In this document: in pieces, positions 5,567 to 12,940 of the stretch
Numbering within the stretch: the first letter of the stretch is position 1
Layout of the letters: each line of letters starts with the position of its first letter
DNA from: an uncultured bacterium
Lineage (GTDB): Bacteria > Patescibacteriota > Minisyncoccia > Minisyncoccales > JAQTVQ01
NCBI GenBank assembly: GCA_903839905.1
Contig: CAIMDX010000011.1
Span: 1-16,575, forward strand
Direction: 5' to 3'
Length of the DNA: 16,575 bases
Position numbers and translations under genes: made by a program
Notes under the pieces: generated by a model
Database searches by the model: none
Told to the model about the DNA's origin: nothing
What the model saw: the letters and a program-made list of their open reading frames with translations, nothing else

Positions 5567-6890
5567 ATTCTACCAGCGTTCCTTCCAGTCCCCAGGGCAG
5601 GGCTTTGGTGATTTTGGCTTTGATGAATTTACCTACGAAGTTTTTTTCGGCTGTTTCTTTACTGATCTTTATTTTTACGGTTTTGAAATGGCGGGATTTG
5701 CCGAGGATAAGAGTTTCCCTTTGTTCATCTATTAAAACCTCAACGACTTGATCAACGAATATTTTATTTTTAGCCAGCGCGGTTCTTTTTAAAATTTCGG
5801 TCAAATGCTGCCAGCGTTGTTCTTTTTCTACCTTGGAAACATTGTCCGGCGTGCGGGCGGATACGGTGCCTGGGCGGGGAGAGTATTGGGCGATGTAGGC
5901 CATGTCGTACTTAACATTGTCCATCAGTTTGGCCGTTTCCTCAAATTGGTTTTTAGTTTCTTTCGGGTAGCCAACGATAATGTCAGTGGTTAAGGCAACC
6001 TCTCTTTCCAGCCCTTGCCTTTGGCTGTAAAAAGCTTTTTTAATCTTCTGGACCAGCGTTTTATAACCATCCACGGTATAGGGCCGGTTCATTCTTTTTA
6101 ACATTTCATTGTCGCCCGATTGAATGGGCAGGCTTAAATACGGGGTGACTTTTTGGCAGCGGGCGATGGCGGCAATCATCTCATCGGAAAAGTTTTTCGG
6201 GTGCGGGCTCGTAAATCTTATCCAGAAATTCCCTGGCAAATCGTTGATCATTTCCAAAAGTTTGGCAAAAGAAACCCGGCCGCAATTATAGTCATTGACA
6301 TTCTGGCCCAAAAGCCATATTTCCTTGGCGCCGTTTTTAACGGCCTTTTCAATTTCTTCCAAGATGTCTTTGCAATCGCGGCAAACCAATCCGCCGCGGG
6401 TGTAGGGCACGGCGCAATAGGTGCAAAAATTATTACAGCCGTTGGAAATAGGGATAAGAACCGAAAATTTGTTCGCATATTTCGGCTCCATTTTTAAATA
6501 AGAGCAGTCTGCATTTTCCCGGTCTATCGGCTGGCTGGCTTTTTCTTCTTTTAAAAGTTCCAGCCATTGGGCCAGGTTTTTAATGGGCAAAACATAATCA
6601 AAAAGCTTGTCTGATTTTTTAAAATCTTCCATCAAAACACAGCCGGTCAGCGCGATTTTTAAATTGGGATTTTTGGCTTTAAGACCAGGGAATATTTTGC
6701 CAAAGCCTAAGACCCGGTCCACGGCCGATTGCCGGACCGAACACATATTGGCAATGATCAAATCTGCTTCTTGTTCGCTGGAGGCGGGGATATAGCCGAT
6801 TTTTTCCAAAAGCGCGGCCGCCCTTTCAGAGTCCGATTTGTTCATCTGGCAGCCGAAAGTATAAATGAAATATTTGAGATTATTTTGCAT
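5553..6890 (-). CDS. miaB: tRNA-2-methylthio-N6-dimethylallyladenosine synthase
   Basis: Radical-SAM methylthiotransferase that adds a methylthio group at C2 of i6A37 in tRNA. The N-terminal UPF0004 domain carries the three ligands of the auxiliary 4Fe-4S cluster: Cys14 (TFGCQMN), Cys50 (NMCSVR) and Cys84 (LTGCV). The radical-SAM CxxxCxxC is Cys152, Cys156, Cys159 (GCNNFCTYCAVPYTRG). Further on are LGQNVNDY, the SLPIQSGDNEMLKRMNR strand, and a C-terminal TRAM domain (about 380-443). At 445 aa it is full length. NMCSVR replaces the usual NTCSVR, a minor change that keeps the Cys. The start is the first ATG. No clear promoter or Shine-Dalgarno is seen immediately upstream; a 144-bp inverted-repeat element ends 43 nt before the start. 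First gene of miaB-miaA. Confidence 0.97.
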   Translation of the reverse strand: MQNNLKYFIYTFGCQMNKSDSERAAALLEKIGYIPASSEQEADLIIANMCSVRQSAVDRVLGFGKIFPGLKAKNPNLKIALTGCVLMEDFKKSDKLFDYVLPIKNLAQWLELLKEEKASQPIDRENADCSYLKMEPKYANKFSVLIPISNGCNNFCTYCAVPYTRGGLVCRDCKDILEEIEKAVKNGAKEIWLLGQNVNDYNCGRVSFAKLLEMINDLPGNFWIRFTSPHPKNFSDEMIAAIARCQKVTPYLSLPIQSGDNEMLKRMNRPYTVDGYKTLVQKIKKAFYSQRQGLEREVALTTDIIVGYPKETKNQFEETAKLMDNVKYDMAYIAQYSPRPGTVSARTPDNVSKVEKEQRWQHLTEILKRTALAKNKIFVDQVVEVLIDEQRETLILGKSRHFKTVKIKISKETAEKNFVGKFIKAKITKALPWGLEGTLVEYEDN

Positions 6891-6933
6891 AAATATAGGT
6901 TGTTACAGGCCCAATCTTAGCAGAAAGACATCC

Positions 6934-7077
6934 GATTAGGAAGCTGTTTCCGGAGTCGCTTGCTCCTCCAGCGTATCCGCTCGCTTAGTCCTCGACTCGC
7001 TTTTTTTCTTCGCTATCGGCGAAAGAAAAAAATCGTGCTCGTTCGCCTGCGGATACTCCAGAAACAGCTTTCTAATC
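6934..7077. repeat. 144-bp imperfect hairpin element upstream of miaB
   Basis: End arms 6934-6956 (GATTAGGAAGCTGTTTC...) and 7055-7077 are reverse complements at 21 of 23 positions. A second symmetric block (ATCCGC at 6975-6980, and at 7049-7054 on the other strand) is followed by a core stem TTTTTTTCTTCGC (7001-7013) facing GGCGAAAGAAAAAAA (7018-7032). The whole element can fold into one long hairpin. There is no ORF. It may be a mobile inverted-repeat element, and if transcribed it would form a large hairpin in the miaB leader. Confidence 0.55.
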
Positions 7078-7105
7078 TTCTTAAGAGGAAAAACTTATAA
7101 AAGAA

Positions 7106-7128
7106 AACAGAGCTTAAAAAGCTCTGTT
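7106..7128 (-). terminator. Intrinsic terminator of the small membrane-protein gene
   Basis: Ten-bp stem AACAGAGCTT / AAGCTCTGTT (loop AAA). On the minus strand it is followed by a T-rich tail (TTCTTTTATAAG), 20 nt after the stop at 7148. Confidence 0.75.
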
Positions 7129-7147
7129 GTTGGCTTGGACGGGAATG

Positions 7148-7402
7148 TTATTCCTGTCCTGAAGCCATTGCCTTGGCGTAGGGATCTTGATGATCTGGAT
7201 CCTGTATCAGCCGTTCGGCTACTTCAGGAGAAAGCTCGCCGGTAAGCGCTCCAAGCTGAATTTCGTTTCTTGGATGCTCTATTACGGTAATTTCGGGATC
7301 CCGTACTTTATCCTCAGCTATTGAGCGGGTAAATAAGAATGAGCCGACCGGGATTACTACTGCTACAAGAGCAAATACTACTAACAAGTTTTGTTTTTCC
7401 AT
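7148..7402 (-). CDS. Small one-pass membrane or signal-anchored protein, 84 aa
   Basis: Family not recognised. From the chosen ATG at 7402 the product begins MEKQN, followed by a hydrophobic span (LLVVFALVAVVIPVGSFLF, about 6-24). A charged, acidic extracytoplasmic tail of about 60 residues follows (AEDKVRDPE ... QDPDHQDPYAKA), with no Cys. It is either anchored N-in/C-out or, less likely, cleaved. The frame stays open to an ATG at 7498, but that codon lies upstream of the transcription start predicted from the promoter at 7480-7508. The upstream part would also fall in a highly structured leader, so I prefer the downstream start. It is monocistronic: own promoter, long structured leader, own terminator. 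No Shine-Dalgarno (AACTAAAAAA precedes ATG). Confidence 0.65.
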   Translation of the reverse strand: MEKQNLLVVFALVAVVIPVGSFLFTRSIAEDKVRDPEITVIEHPRNEIQLGALTGELSPEVAERLIQDPDHQDPYAKAMASGQE

Positions 7403-7473
7403 TTTTTTAGTTAGTAAAAGAACTATTTCCCGGCTAGTAAGCCGAGAGATAACTCGGTTACTAACTTCATTAT
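7403..7473 (-). promoter_or_regulatory. Leader with mutually exclusive hairpins
   Basis: On the + strand numbering, TAGTAAgCCGAG (7435-7446) faces CTCGGTTACTA (7453-7463), an 11-bp stem with one bulge and a 6-nt loop. But TTACTAAC (7458-7465) is also perfectly complementary to GTTAGTAA at 7410-7417, just before the start codon. The 5' strand can thus pair with either partner, the arrangement expected of an attenuator or translation switch. Confidence 0.45.
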
Positions 7474-7479
7474 TAACTA

Positions 7480-7508
7480 TATATATAACATTTAGCATAT
7501 TTTGTCAA
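7480..7508 (-). promoter_or_regulatory. Sigma70 promoter of the small membrane-protein gene
   Basis: On the minus strand: TTGACA (7503-7508, exact), 17-nt spacer, TATATA (7480-7485; 4 of 6) within an AT-alternating run that offers other registers. Predicted start near 7473. Confidence 0.6.
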
Positions 7509-7560
7509 TAGCAGAAAAACCCTTGAATTTCAACAAAAAACACTAATATTTAGTTAACTC

Positions 7561-7569
7561 TGTGGATAA
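7561..7569 (-). promoter_or_regulatory. DnaA-box-like site
   Basis: TGTGGATAA, exact reverse complement of the DnaA box TTATCCACA, in an AT-rich gene-free stretch (7510-7580). It is a single site, so there is no basis for calling an origin. Confidence 0.3.
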
Positions 7570-7576
7570 GTCAGTT

Positions 7577-7647
7577 AAAACTGGGCGAAGCTCCACCTTC
7601 GCTTTAAAAGCTACAGCGAGACAAAGCGGGGCTTTGACCAGCTTTAT
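7577..7647. repeat. REP-like GC-rich repeat, copy B
   Basis: Begins AAAACTGGGCGAAGC and ends GGGGCTTTGACCAGCTTT, with AGCTACAGCG in the middle. Same plan as copy A at 4585-4652: an AAAACTGG start, a GGCTTTGACNAG end, and a middle AGCTNNAGCG. A fragment sharing CTGGTCAAAGC also appears at 9558-9568. Confidence 0.45.
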
Positions 7648-7650
7648 AAA

Positions 7651-7678
7651 CTAAAAACGCTCCGAGGAGCGTTTTTAG
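7651..7678. terminator. Terminator of the Kazal/DUF333 gene, bidirectional shape
   Basis: Perfect 12-bp stem CTAAAAACGCTC / GAGCGTTTTTAG with loop CGAG. On the minus strand the T tract lies 3' of the stem core, 46 nt after the stop codon at 7724. Confidence 0.85.
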
Positions 7679-7723
7679 AGTGGATGTTGGGAAACTTAGT
7701 GGCTGGCGTTAGGCGAAAGAGAA

Positions 7724-9352
7724 TTATCTGGCATTATTGGTCGTTGAAGATTTATTTTCTCTATGCTCATTTCCGCATTCACTTCGGTAGAACTTCCATT
7801 CTTCGCATTCCTGGCCATCGCCAAAGACGCAGAATCCGGACTGTCCGCCAGTTGAGTCGGTTCTTATTTCTAATTTATATCCAAGTGTTGTGCAATAAAC
7901 CGAAGCCGGGTTAGCTATGCCGGCAGAACTGCTCGTAGCTTGGTCTCCCGCTGTTTCTTTTTTGCATTCTCCTTTATATTTTATTTTTACTTTTTTAATA
8001 TTTTCAGCCACGCATTCGTTAGAGTAAGTTTTGCCGTCTTCAGCGCAAACCGGATCCCAAAGGGCAGAGCAGAGGACTTGGCCGGAGATTGCGGTTGTTT
8101 CTTTTTCGTTTTTCAATTCTGTTTTTTTGTATTCTCTGGCAATGCCTTCAATTTTAACTTTAGCTGCGGTGGTTTGGCCGAAAGCTTCGCCTAATTTTCC
8201 TCCATTTATAGCGGTTTTCGCCTTTTCAATTTCTTTTTTGGCCAAGGCAATACTTTCAATCATTTTCTGGTATTCGGCATCCGTAAAAAGGCTTTTATTA
8301 TCGTTGATTTTGCCTTCCCATTGGGTCAATGATTTTTCCATTTCGCCAATCAGGGAATTTATCTTTTCCGGAGTTTTGCTGTCTTTTATTCTTTGCATTA
8401 TTTTATCTTCAGCTTGTCCTATTTTTTCCAAGCTGCTCGTGGAAATATCTTGGTTTTTAAATCTGCTTAATAAAGAAACAATCAATCCTTCGCTGCCTTT
8501 TAACTGTTCAAGATAAGGCTTCAAGGCTTCAATCTTTTCCGGAGATAAAGATCCTAATTTATTTTCCAGGTTCTTAGCTTCATTGTCGCTGGCATTTTCT
8601 ATCTTTTGTTTTATATTTTCCGGGGCCGCATTTTTTATCTCTTCCAGTATTTGCATATTTTTAATTTCTTTAAAATCGCTGCCTTGCTGGCTGGCCAAAA
8701 CTTTTTGCAACCGCTCTTGGATCTTTTCCGGATTTTCGGCAGAAAGGTAGAAGTTGATGGCAGCTTCTTTTAAGGCAATAAAAATTTGTTGTTTTTCGGT
8801 CGGAATATTTTCCTGCAAAGAGTTTAAAAGTTTTTGGTAAGTTATGGTTTTTTGGGCCATTTTTCCCAAGATTTGGTCGGTTGTTGAACTATTTCCCAAT
8901 TGAACAATGATTGCCTTGGTTTTTTCCATATCAATATTTGAATCTTTAATTGTTTCCAAAGCTTTATCGGTTTTGTTCTGTTCTAAAAGTTTTTTGGCTT
9001 CAGCCATTTTCTCCGAAGAAAATTTTAATTTGAGTTCAATTTTTTTGGCCGGGTCAAAATTAAAAAATGTTTTTATTCCTCTGAACCAATTTTTTAAGAA
9101 ATAAAAAGGATTGTCAGGCAGAAGAGAGGGTTCTCCGGTATTCAGGTCAGCGGTTTCGTCCGTAGTAATGGCCTGACTGGCTTGCTGATCAGCAGTAATC
9201 GTTTCTGCGGTTGAAGTTTCTTGGCTGGTGCTTGCTTGGAATTCGCTTTGCGAATCGTTTGCCGTACTAGTTTCTTCGGCAAAAACATTCGGCGCGAAAA
9301 GCAATGCTGCGAAAAGAGAGAAGACTATGGCGGTTTTTTTGTTCAATTGCAT
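7724..9352 (-). CDS. Secreted DUF5667 / Kazal / DUF333 protein
   Basis: The 542-aa exported protein starts with a signal peptide (1-25: basic MQLNKK, hydrophobic core, cleavage likely after VFA). A Ser/Thr/Gln-rich low-complexity linker follows to about 75. Next is the LPDNPFYFLKNWFRGI opening of DUF5667 (about 77-170). Residues about 170-420 are a long charged helical, probably coiled-coil region. At 428-463 lies a four-Cys Kazal-like module (C428, C436, C447, C463, with DPVCAEDGKTYSNEC). At 481-527 lies a DUF333 module (NPASVYC ... FCVFGDGQECEEWKFYRSEC). Kazal modules in characterised proteins inhibit serine proteases; DUF333 has no settled function. Inferred role: envelope-attached or released protein facing host or environmental proteases. 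It has no C-terminal anchor. The gene stands alone, with no Shine-Dalgarno and a terminator at 7651-7678. Confidence 0.9.
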   Translation of the reverse strand: MQLNKKTAIVFSLFAALLFAPNVFAEETSTANDSQSEFQASTSQETSTAETITADQQASQAITTDETADLNTGEPSLLPDNPFYFLKNWFRGIKTFFNFDPAKKIELKLKFSSEKMAEAKKLLEQNKTDKALETIKDSNIDMEKTKAIIVQLGNSSTTDQILGKMAQKTITYQKLLNSLQENIPTEKQQIFIALKEAAINFYLSAENPEKIQERLQKVLASQQGSDFKEIKNMQILEEIKNAAPENIKQKIENASDNEAKNLENKLGSLSPEKIEALKPYLEQLKGSEGLIVSLLSRFKNQDISTSSLEKIGQAEDKIMQRIKDSKTPEKINSLIGEMEKSLTQWEGKINDNKSLFTDAEYQKMIESIALAKKEIEKAKTAINGGKLGEAFGQTTAAKVKIEGIAREYKKTELKNEKETTAISGQVLCSALWDPVCAEDGKTYSNECVAENIKKVKIKYKGECKKETAGDQATSSSAGIANPASVYCTTLGYKLEIRTDSTGGQSGFCVFGDGQECEEWKFYRSECGNEHRENKSSTTNNAR

Positions 9353-9448
9353 ATATATTTTTTATTTCTAAATTTCTAAACAAAAGGGGAGGATGGCGGA
9401 AGCTCCCTTTCGGTTCAGAAATTGAGCGATTAACTATTATTTAAAATT

Positions 9449-9592
9449 TAACTATGCCTATATTTTACTTTTTTAGGCTGGAAAATACCAGTTTTTTTAT
9501 CCCCATTCCATAAGAAATATACAAAAAAGATACACAGATAACTGTGCATATAAATTTCTGGTCAAAGCTACATTTGTTGGACAGGCATAGTT
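9449..9592. repeat. Intergenic inverted repeat between dnaE and the Kazal gene
   Basis: AACTATGCCT (9450-9459) and AGGCATAGTT (9582-9591) are exact inverted 10-mers bounding about 120 bp without an ORF. The stretch also holds a small hairpin CTGG/CCAG followed by T7 (9478-9498). It may be a degraded inverted-repeat element. The rest of 9353-9623 shows no gene. Confidence 0.3.
9523..9546 (-). terminator. Possible intrinsic terminator of dnaE
   Basis: On the minus strand: CACAG / CTGTG (5 bp, plus a G-T pair) with a 4-nt loop, then TATC and six T. About 80 nt after the dnaE stop. The short stem makes it moderate. Confidence 0.45.
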
Positions 9593-9623
9593 TTGGGCAA
9601 AAATTTAGGGAGAAGGTAGAGGG

Positions 9624-12600
9624 CTAGGCGGACTCAATAATCTCTTCGGCGGTTTCGCAAATGACTTTAGGCATTCCGTCTTTAAAATCAACTCGGCCCG
9701 AAACCATCAGAATTTTATTTTCCACGAAAACTTGGGAGTTTCTTTCCAGGATAGATGGAAAAGTGACAATTTCTATTTGTCCGGTTTTGTCTTCCAAGCT
9801 TACGAAAAGCATAGGTTTGCCGCTTTTGGTGATGATTTTTTTAATGGTTGAAACAGTTCCGCAAAGATGGACGCTTTTTCCCGCAAGGCGGTTATTTATT
9901 TCATTCGTGCAGGTGATTTTTTGCCAGAAGTTTTTGAGATTTATGGAATCTAAAGGATGGCCGGATATGTAAAGACCCAGCAGTTCTTTTTCCCAGCTTA
10001 ATTTTTCGCTTTTTTTGGCATTTTCGGAATCTTTCAATTTTAATGCTGCCAGCTTGCCATTGCTTTTGCCTCCGCCGTCAAACAAGCTTTTTTGTCCGCT
10101 TGTTTTGTTCTTTTGGGAATCGCGGCTGTATTCAAGCAAGAAATCCAAATTGTTCAGCAGTTTTTTGCGGTCTTCAAACTGGTCAAAAGCTCCTGCTTTG
10201 ATCAGGCTTTCCAAGGATTTTTTGTTTATCACTTTTTGCGGTACGCGGGACATAAAATTTTCTATTGAAAGATAAGCTCCATTAGCTTTGCGTTCGGCGA
10301 CGATCATTTCAACCACATTTTCCCCGACATTTTTAATAGCCGCCAATCCGAAACGGATTTTTTGTTCTTTGGCATTAACGGAAAAAAAGCGGTAGCTTTC
10401 ATTTATATCCGGCGGAAGGACATCAACGCCCATGGTTTTGCAGGCTTGCATCAAAAATCCGATCCTTTCAATGTCAGCTCTTTCGGCGGTTAGCAAAGAA
10501 GACATAAATTCCAGCGGATAATGGGCTTTTAAATAAGCGGTTTGGTAGGAGATTAAAGCGTAGGCTGCAGCATGAGACCGGTTGAAAGAGTAAGAAGCGA
10601 AAGGCTCTATCCATTGCCAAATTTTGTCAGCCGTTTTTTCAGGTATCTTATTTTTTTTGCAACCCTGGATAAATTTTTCTTTTTGCGCCATCAAAAGATC
10701 TTTTATCTTTTTGCCGATGGCTTTGCGCAAAGTGTCGGCTTCAGACAAAGAAGAACCGGCCAGATCTTGGGCTATTCTCATGATTTGTTCCTGGTAAAGA
10801 GGAATGGAATAAGTGTTTTTTAAGATCGGTTCCAAAAGGGGATGAAGGTACTTCACTTCTTTTTTACCGTGCTTGCCGGCGATATAGTCGGGAATCAAGG
10901 CCATCGGCCCAGGGCGGTACAAAGCCACCATGGTAATAATATCTTCAAATTCGGTTGGCTTCAGTTCTTTTAAATATCGCCTCATACCGTCAGACTCCAG
11001 TTGAAACACTCCGACGCAGTCGGCTTTTTGCAGAAGTTTGTAGGTTTTTTCGTCATTAGCTGGAATTTTTTCCAGATCAAGTTTTTCTCCGGCAATGGCA
11101 AATATCTTACTTAAGGTATCTTCAATAATGGTCAAGTTTTTCAGTCCCAGGAAATCCATTTTCAAAATGCCAAGATCTTCAATGCTGTGCATTTCGTATT
11201 GAGTGATGATATTTTGGTCTTCTTGGCTGGGATATTGTAAAGGAATGATATCGTCAAAAGAATCTTTAGAAATAACCACTCCGCAGGCGTGAGTGGAGGC
11301 GTGGCGGGCGCAGCCTTCCAGTTTTTTGGCCAGATCCACCAGCCTTTCTATCTTCTGATCGCTTTGATAAGCTTCGCGGAATTCAGTAATTTTTTCTAAG
11401 GTGTCTTTTAAATTAAAACCAAGGGGTATCATTTTGGCGACTTTGTCGCAAATGCTGTATTCGTATCCCAAAGCGCGGCCGACATCGCGGATGGCGGCGC
11501 GGGCGGCCATGGTTCCGAAAGTGATGATCTGAGCGACATGGTCTTTTCCGTATTTTTCCGAAACATACTTAATGACCTCGTCGCGGCGGCGGTCGGCAAA
11601 GTCCAGATCAATATCCGGCATTGAAATTCTTTCCGGGTTTAGAAACCTTTGGAAGAGCAAATCGTAATCAAGGGGATTAACATTGGTGATGTTTAAAAGA
11701 TAAGCCACTAGAGAACCTCCGACCGAGCCGCGTCCCGGCCCGACAACGATGCGGTTGTCTTTAGCCCAGTTGACAAAATCTTGGACAATCAAAAAATAAG
11801 AAGAAAAACCGGTTTCTTTGACTACTGAAAGCTCATAATTCATCCTTTCAATAACAGCCGGCGTCTTTTCCAATTTTTTTCTTTCAAATCCTTTTTCGCA
11901 AAGATCTCTTAAATAATCGTAATCGGTTTTGCCGTCCGGGACAGGGAAGGAAGGCAGTTTGGTTTGGCCCAGAGTGAATTCAAAATTGCACATTTCCGCT
12001 ATTTTTTGGGTATTTTCAACGGCTTCAGGGACATCTTTGAAGTCTTCTATCATTTTTTTCGCCGGCCGCACTGAAAAATCTTCTTTTAGCATTGAAAGTC
12101 TTTCCGCGTCCTTGGCATCGGCATTGGTATTGATTAACATTAAAACATCTTGGGCTTCCGCGTCTTCCGGCCGCAGATAATGGCAATCATTAGTGGCTAC
12201 TAAAGGCAAATCAAGTTTTTTAGCCAAAGTAATCAACGCTTTATTGGCCTTGTCTTGTTCGGGAATATTGGGATGGCTTTGAAGCTCCAGATAAAAACTG
12301 TCTTTTTCAAAAATTTCTTTGTACCTTTTGGCCGTGGCTTCGGCTTCATCGGCTCTGTTTGAGATTAGCAGGCGGGGAATTTTTCCCTGGATGCAGGCAG
12401 AAAGGCCGATCAGGCCTTTGGCATGTTTGGCGAGAAGGTCTTCGTCTATTCTTGGCTTGTAATAAAAACCTTCCAAATGGGCTTTGGTGACAAGCTTGAC
12501 CAGATTTTTATAGCCTTCTTCGTTTTTAGCCAGCAGAACCAAATGGTATCTTTTGCCGTCAACACCAGCCCTTTTTTGCTCTAACTTTTCAAAAGCAACA

Positions 12601-12806
12601 TAAACTTCCACCCCGATAATCGGTTTGATTCCTTTGGCCTTAGCTTTTTTATAAAATTCCACAGCGCCGTACAAAACGCCGTGGTCAGTGATCGCGATGG
12701 AATCCATGCCCAAAGATTTGGCATAATCCAAGAGGTCGTCTATTTTAGGCAGTCCGTCCAAGAGAGAATAATGGCTGTGGACATGGAGATGGGTGAATTT
12801 TTGCAT
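9624..12806 (-). CDS. dnaE: DNA polymerase III alpha subunit
   Basis: C-family replicative polymerase, catalytic core of the replisome. The N-terminal PHP domain (about 5-215) keeps all the metal ligands expected of an active PHP site: H8 and H10 (HLHVH), D41 H42 (TDH), E67 (GVEVY), H88, C138, D207 and H209 (NDCH). The palm carries the three catalytic Asp: D400 and D402 (PDIDLDF) and D551 (KMDFLGL). Other signatures are GPGRGSVGGSLVAYLL, LYRPGPMALIPDYI, and NRSHAAAYALISYQTAYLKAHYP with its helix-hairpin-helix surroundings. The protein ends in an OB fold (about 960-1050: VHLCGTVSTIKK ... LFVSLEDKTGQIEIVTF). It stops there at 1060 aa, shorter than the ~1160 aa E. coli enzyme, so the C-terminal tau-binding domain is missing or minimal. 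The intact PHP site suggests built-in proofreading. Transcribed divergently from rnhB. Confidence 0.98.
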   Translation of the reverse strand: MQKFTHLHVHSHYSLLDGLPKIDDLLDYAKSLGMDSIAITDHGVLYGAVEFYKKAKAKGIKPIIGVEVYVAFEKLEQKRAGVDGKRYHLVLLAKNEEGYKNLVKLVTKAHLEGFYYKPRIDEDLLAKHAKGLIGLSACIQGKIPRLLISNRADEAEATAKRYKEIFEKDSFYLELQSHPNIPEQDKANKALITLAKKLDLPLVATNDCHYLRPEDAEAQDVLMLINTNADAKDAERLSMLKEDFSVRPAKKMIEDFKDVPEAVENTQKIAEMCNFEFTLGQTKLPSFPVPDGKTDYDYLRDLCEKGFERKKLEKTPAVIERMNYELSVVKETGFSSYFLIVQDFVNWAKDNRIVVGPGRGSVGGSLVAYLLNITNVNPLDYDLLFQRFLNPERISMPDIDLDFADRRRDEVIKYVSEKYGKDHVAQIITFGTMAARAAIRDVGRALGYEYSICDKVAKMIPLGFNLKDTLEKITEFREAYQSDQKIERLVDLAKKLEGCARHASTHACGVVISKDSFDDIIPLQYPSQEDQNIITQYEMHSIEDLGILKMDFLGLKNLTIIEDTLSKIFAIAGEKLDLEKIPANDEKTYKLLQKADCVGVFQLESDGMRRYLKELKPTEFEDIITMVALYRPGPMALIPDYIAGKHGKKEVKYLHPLLEPILKNTYSIPLYQEQIMRIAQDLAGSSLSEADTLRKAIGKKIKDLLMAQKEKFIQGCKKNKIPEKTADKIWQWIEPFASYSFNRSHAAAYALISYQTAYLKAHYPLEFMSSLLTAERADIERIGFLMQACKTMGVDVLPPDINESYRFFSVNAKEQKIRFGLAAIKNVGENVVEMIVAERKANGAYLSIENFMSRVPQKVINKKSLESLIKAGAFDQFEDRKKLLNNLDFLLEYSRDSQKNKTSGQKSLFDGGGKSNGKLAALKLKDSENAKKSEKLSWEKELLGLYISGHPLDSINLKNFWQKITCTNEINNRLAGKSVHLCGTVSTIKKIITKSGKPMLFVSLEDKTGQIEIVTFPSILERNSQVFVENKILMVSGRVDFKDGMPKVICETAEEIIESA

Positions 12807-12809
12807 TTG

Positions 12810-12840
12810 TATCGGTTTTGATCCGGTTTTACCGTTTTTT
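12810..12840. repeat. Three phased CGGTTTT-type repeats before dnaE
   Basis: ATCGGTTTTG, ATCCGGTTTT and ACCGTTTTTT follow one another in steps of about 10-11 bp, starting only 4 bp from the dnaE start codon. On the dnaE-coding strand these read as AAAACCG-type units within its leader. Confidence 0.35.
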
Positions 12841-12931
12841 TGTTAATTTTCCCTTGATGTTATAAAGTAAAAAAGAAGAGAACGCATTAAAAAATAATCC
12901 AAATCCGCAACGGAGATTAATTCATTATAAG
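12840..12931. promoter_or_regulatory. Divergent promoter region of rnhB and dnaE
   Basis: For rnhB (+): a -10-like TATAAG at 12926-12931 would give a leader of a few nt. An alternative is TTGTTA (12840-12845), 15 nt, TATAAA (12861-12866). For dnaE (-): an exact TATAAT (12924-12929 on the minus strand) with a weak TTGCAG 17 nt upstream, giving a leader near 110 nt. The two -10 boxes overlap, so the polymerases would compete. Confidence 0.35.
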
Positions 12932-12940
12932 TAAGTTTCT

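Noticed and set aside
7403..7498. 32-residue upstream extension of the small membrane protein (ATG at 7498)
   Set aside because: That ATG lies upstream of the predicted transcription start (about 7473), and the extension would be encoded by the hairpin leader.
7561..7569. Replication origin suggested by DnaA-box-like TTATCCACA here and at 13611-13619
   Set aside because: Only two sites 6 kb apart, one inside the rnhB coding region; no cluster, no dnaA or dnaN nearby, and no iterons at the site.
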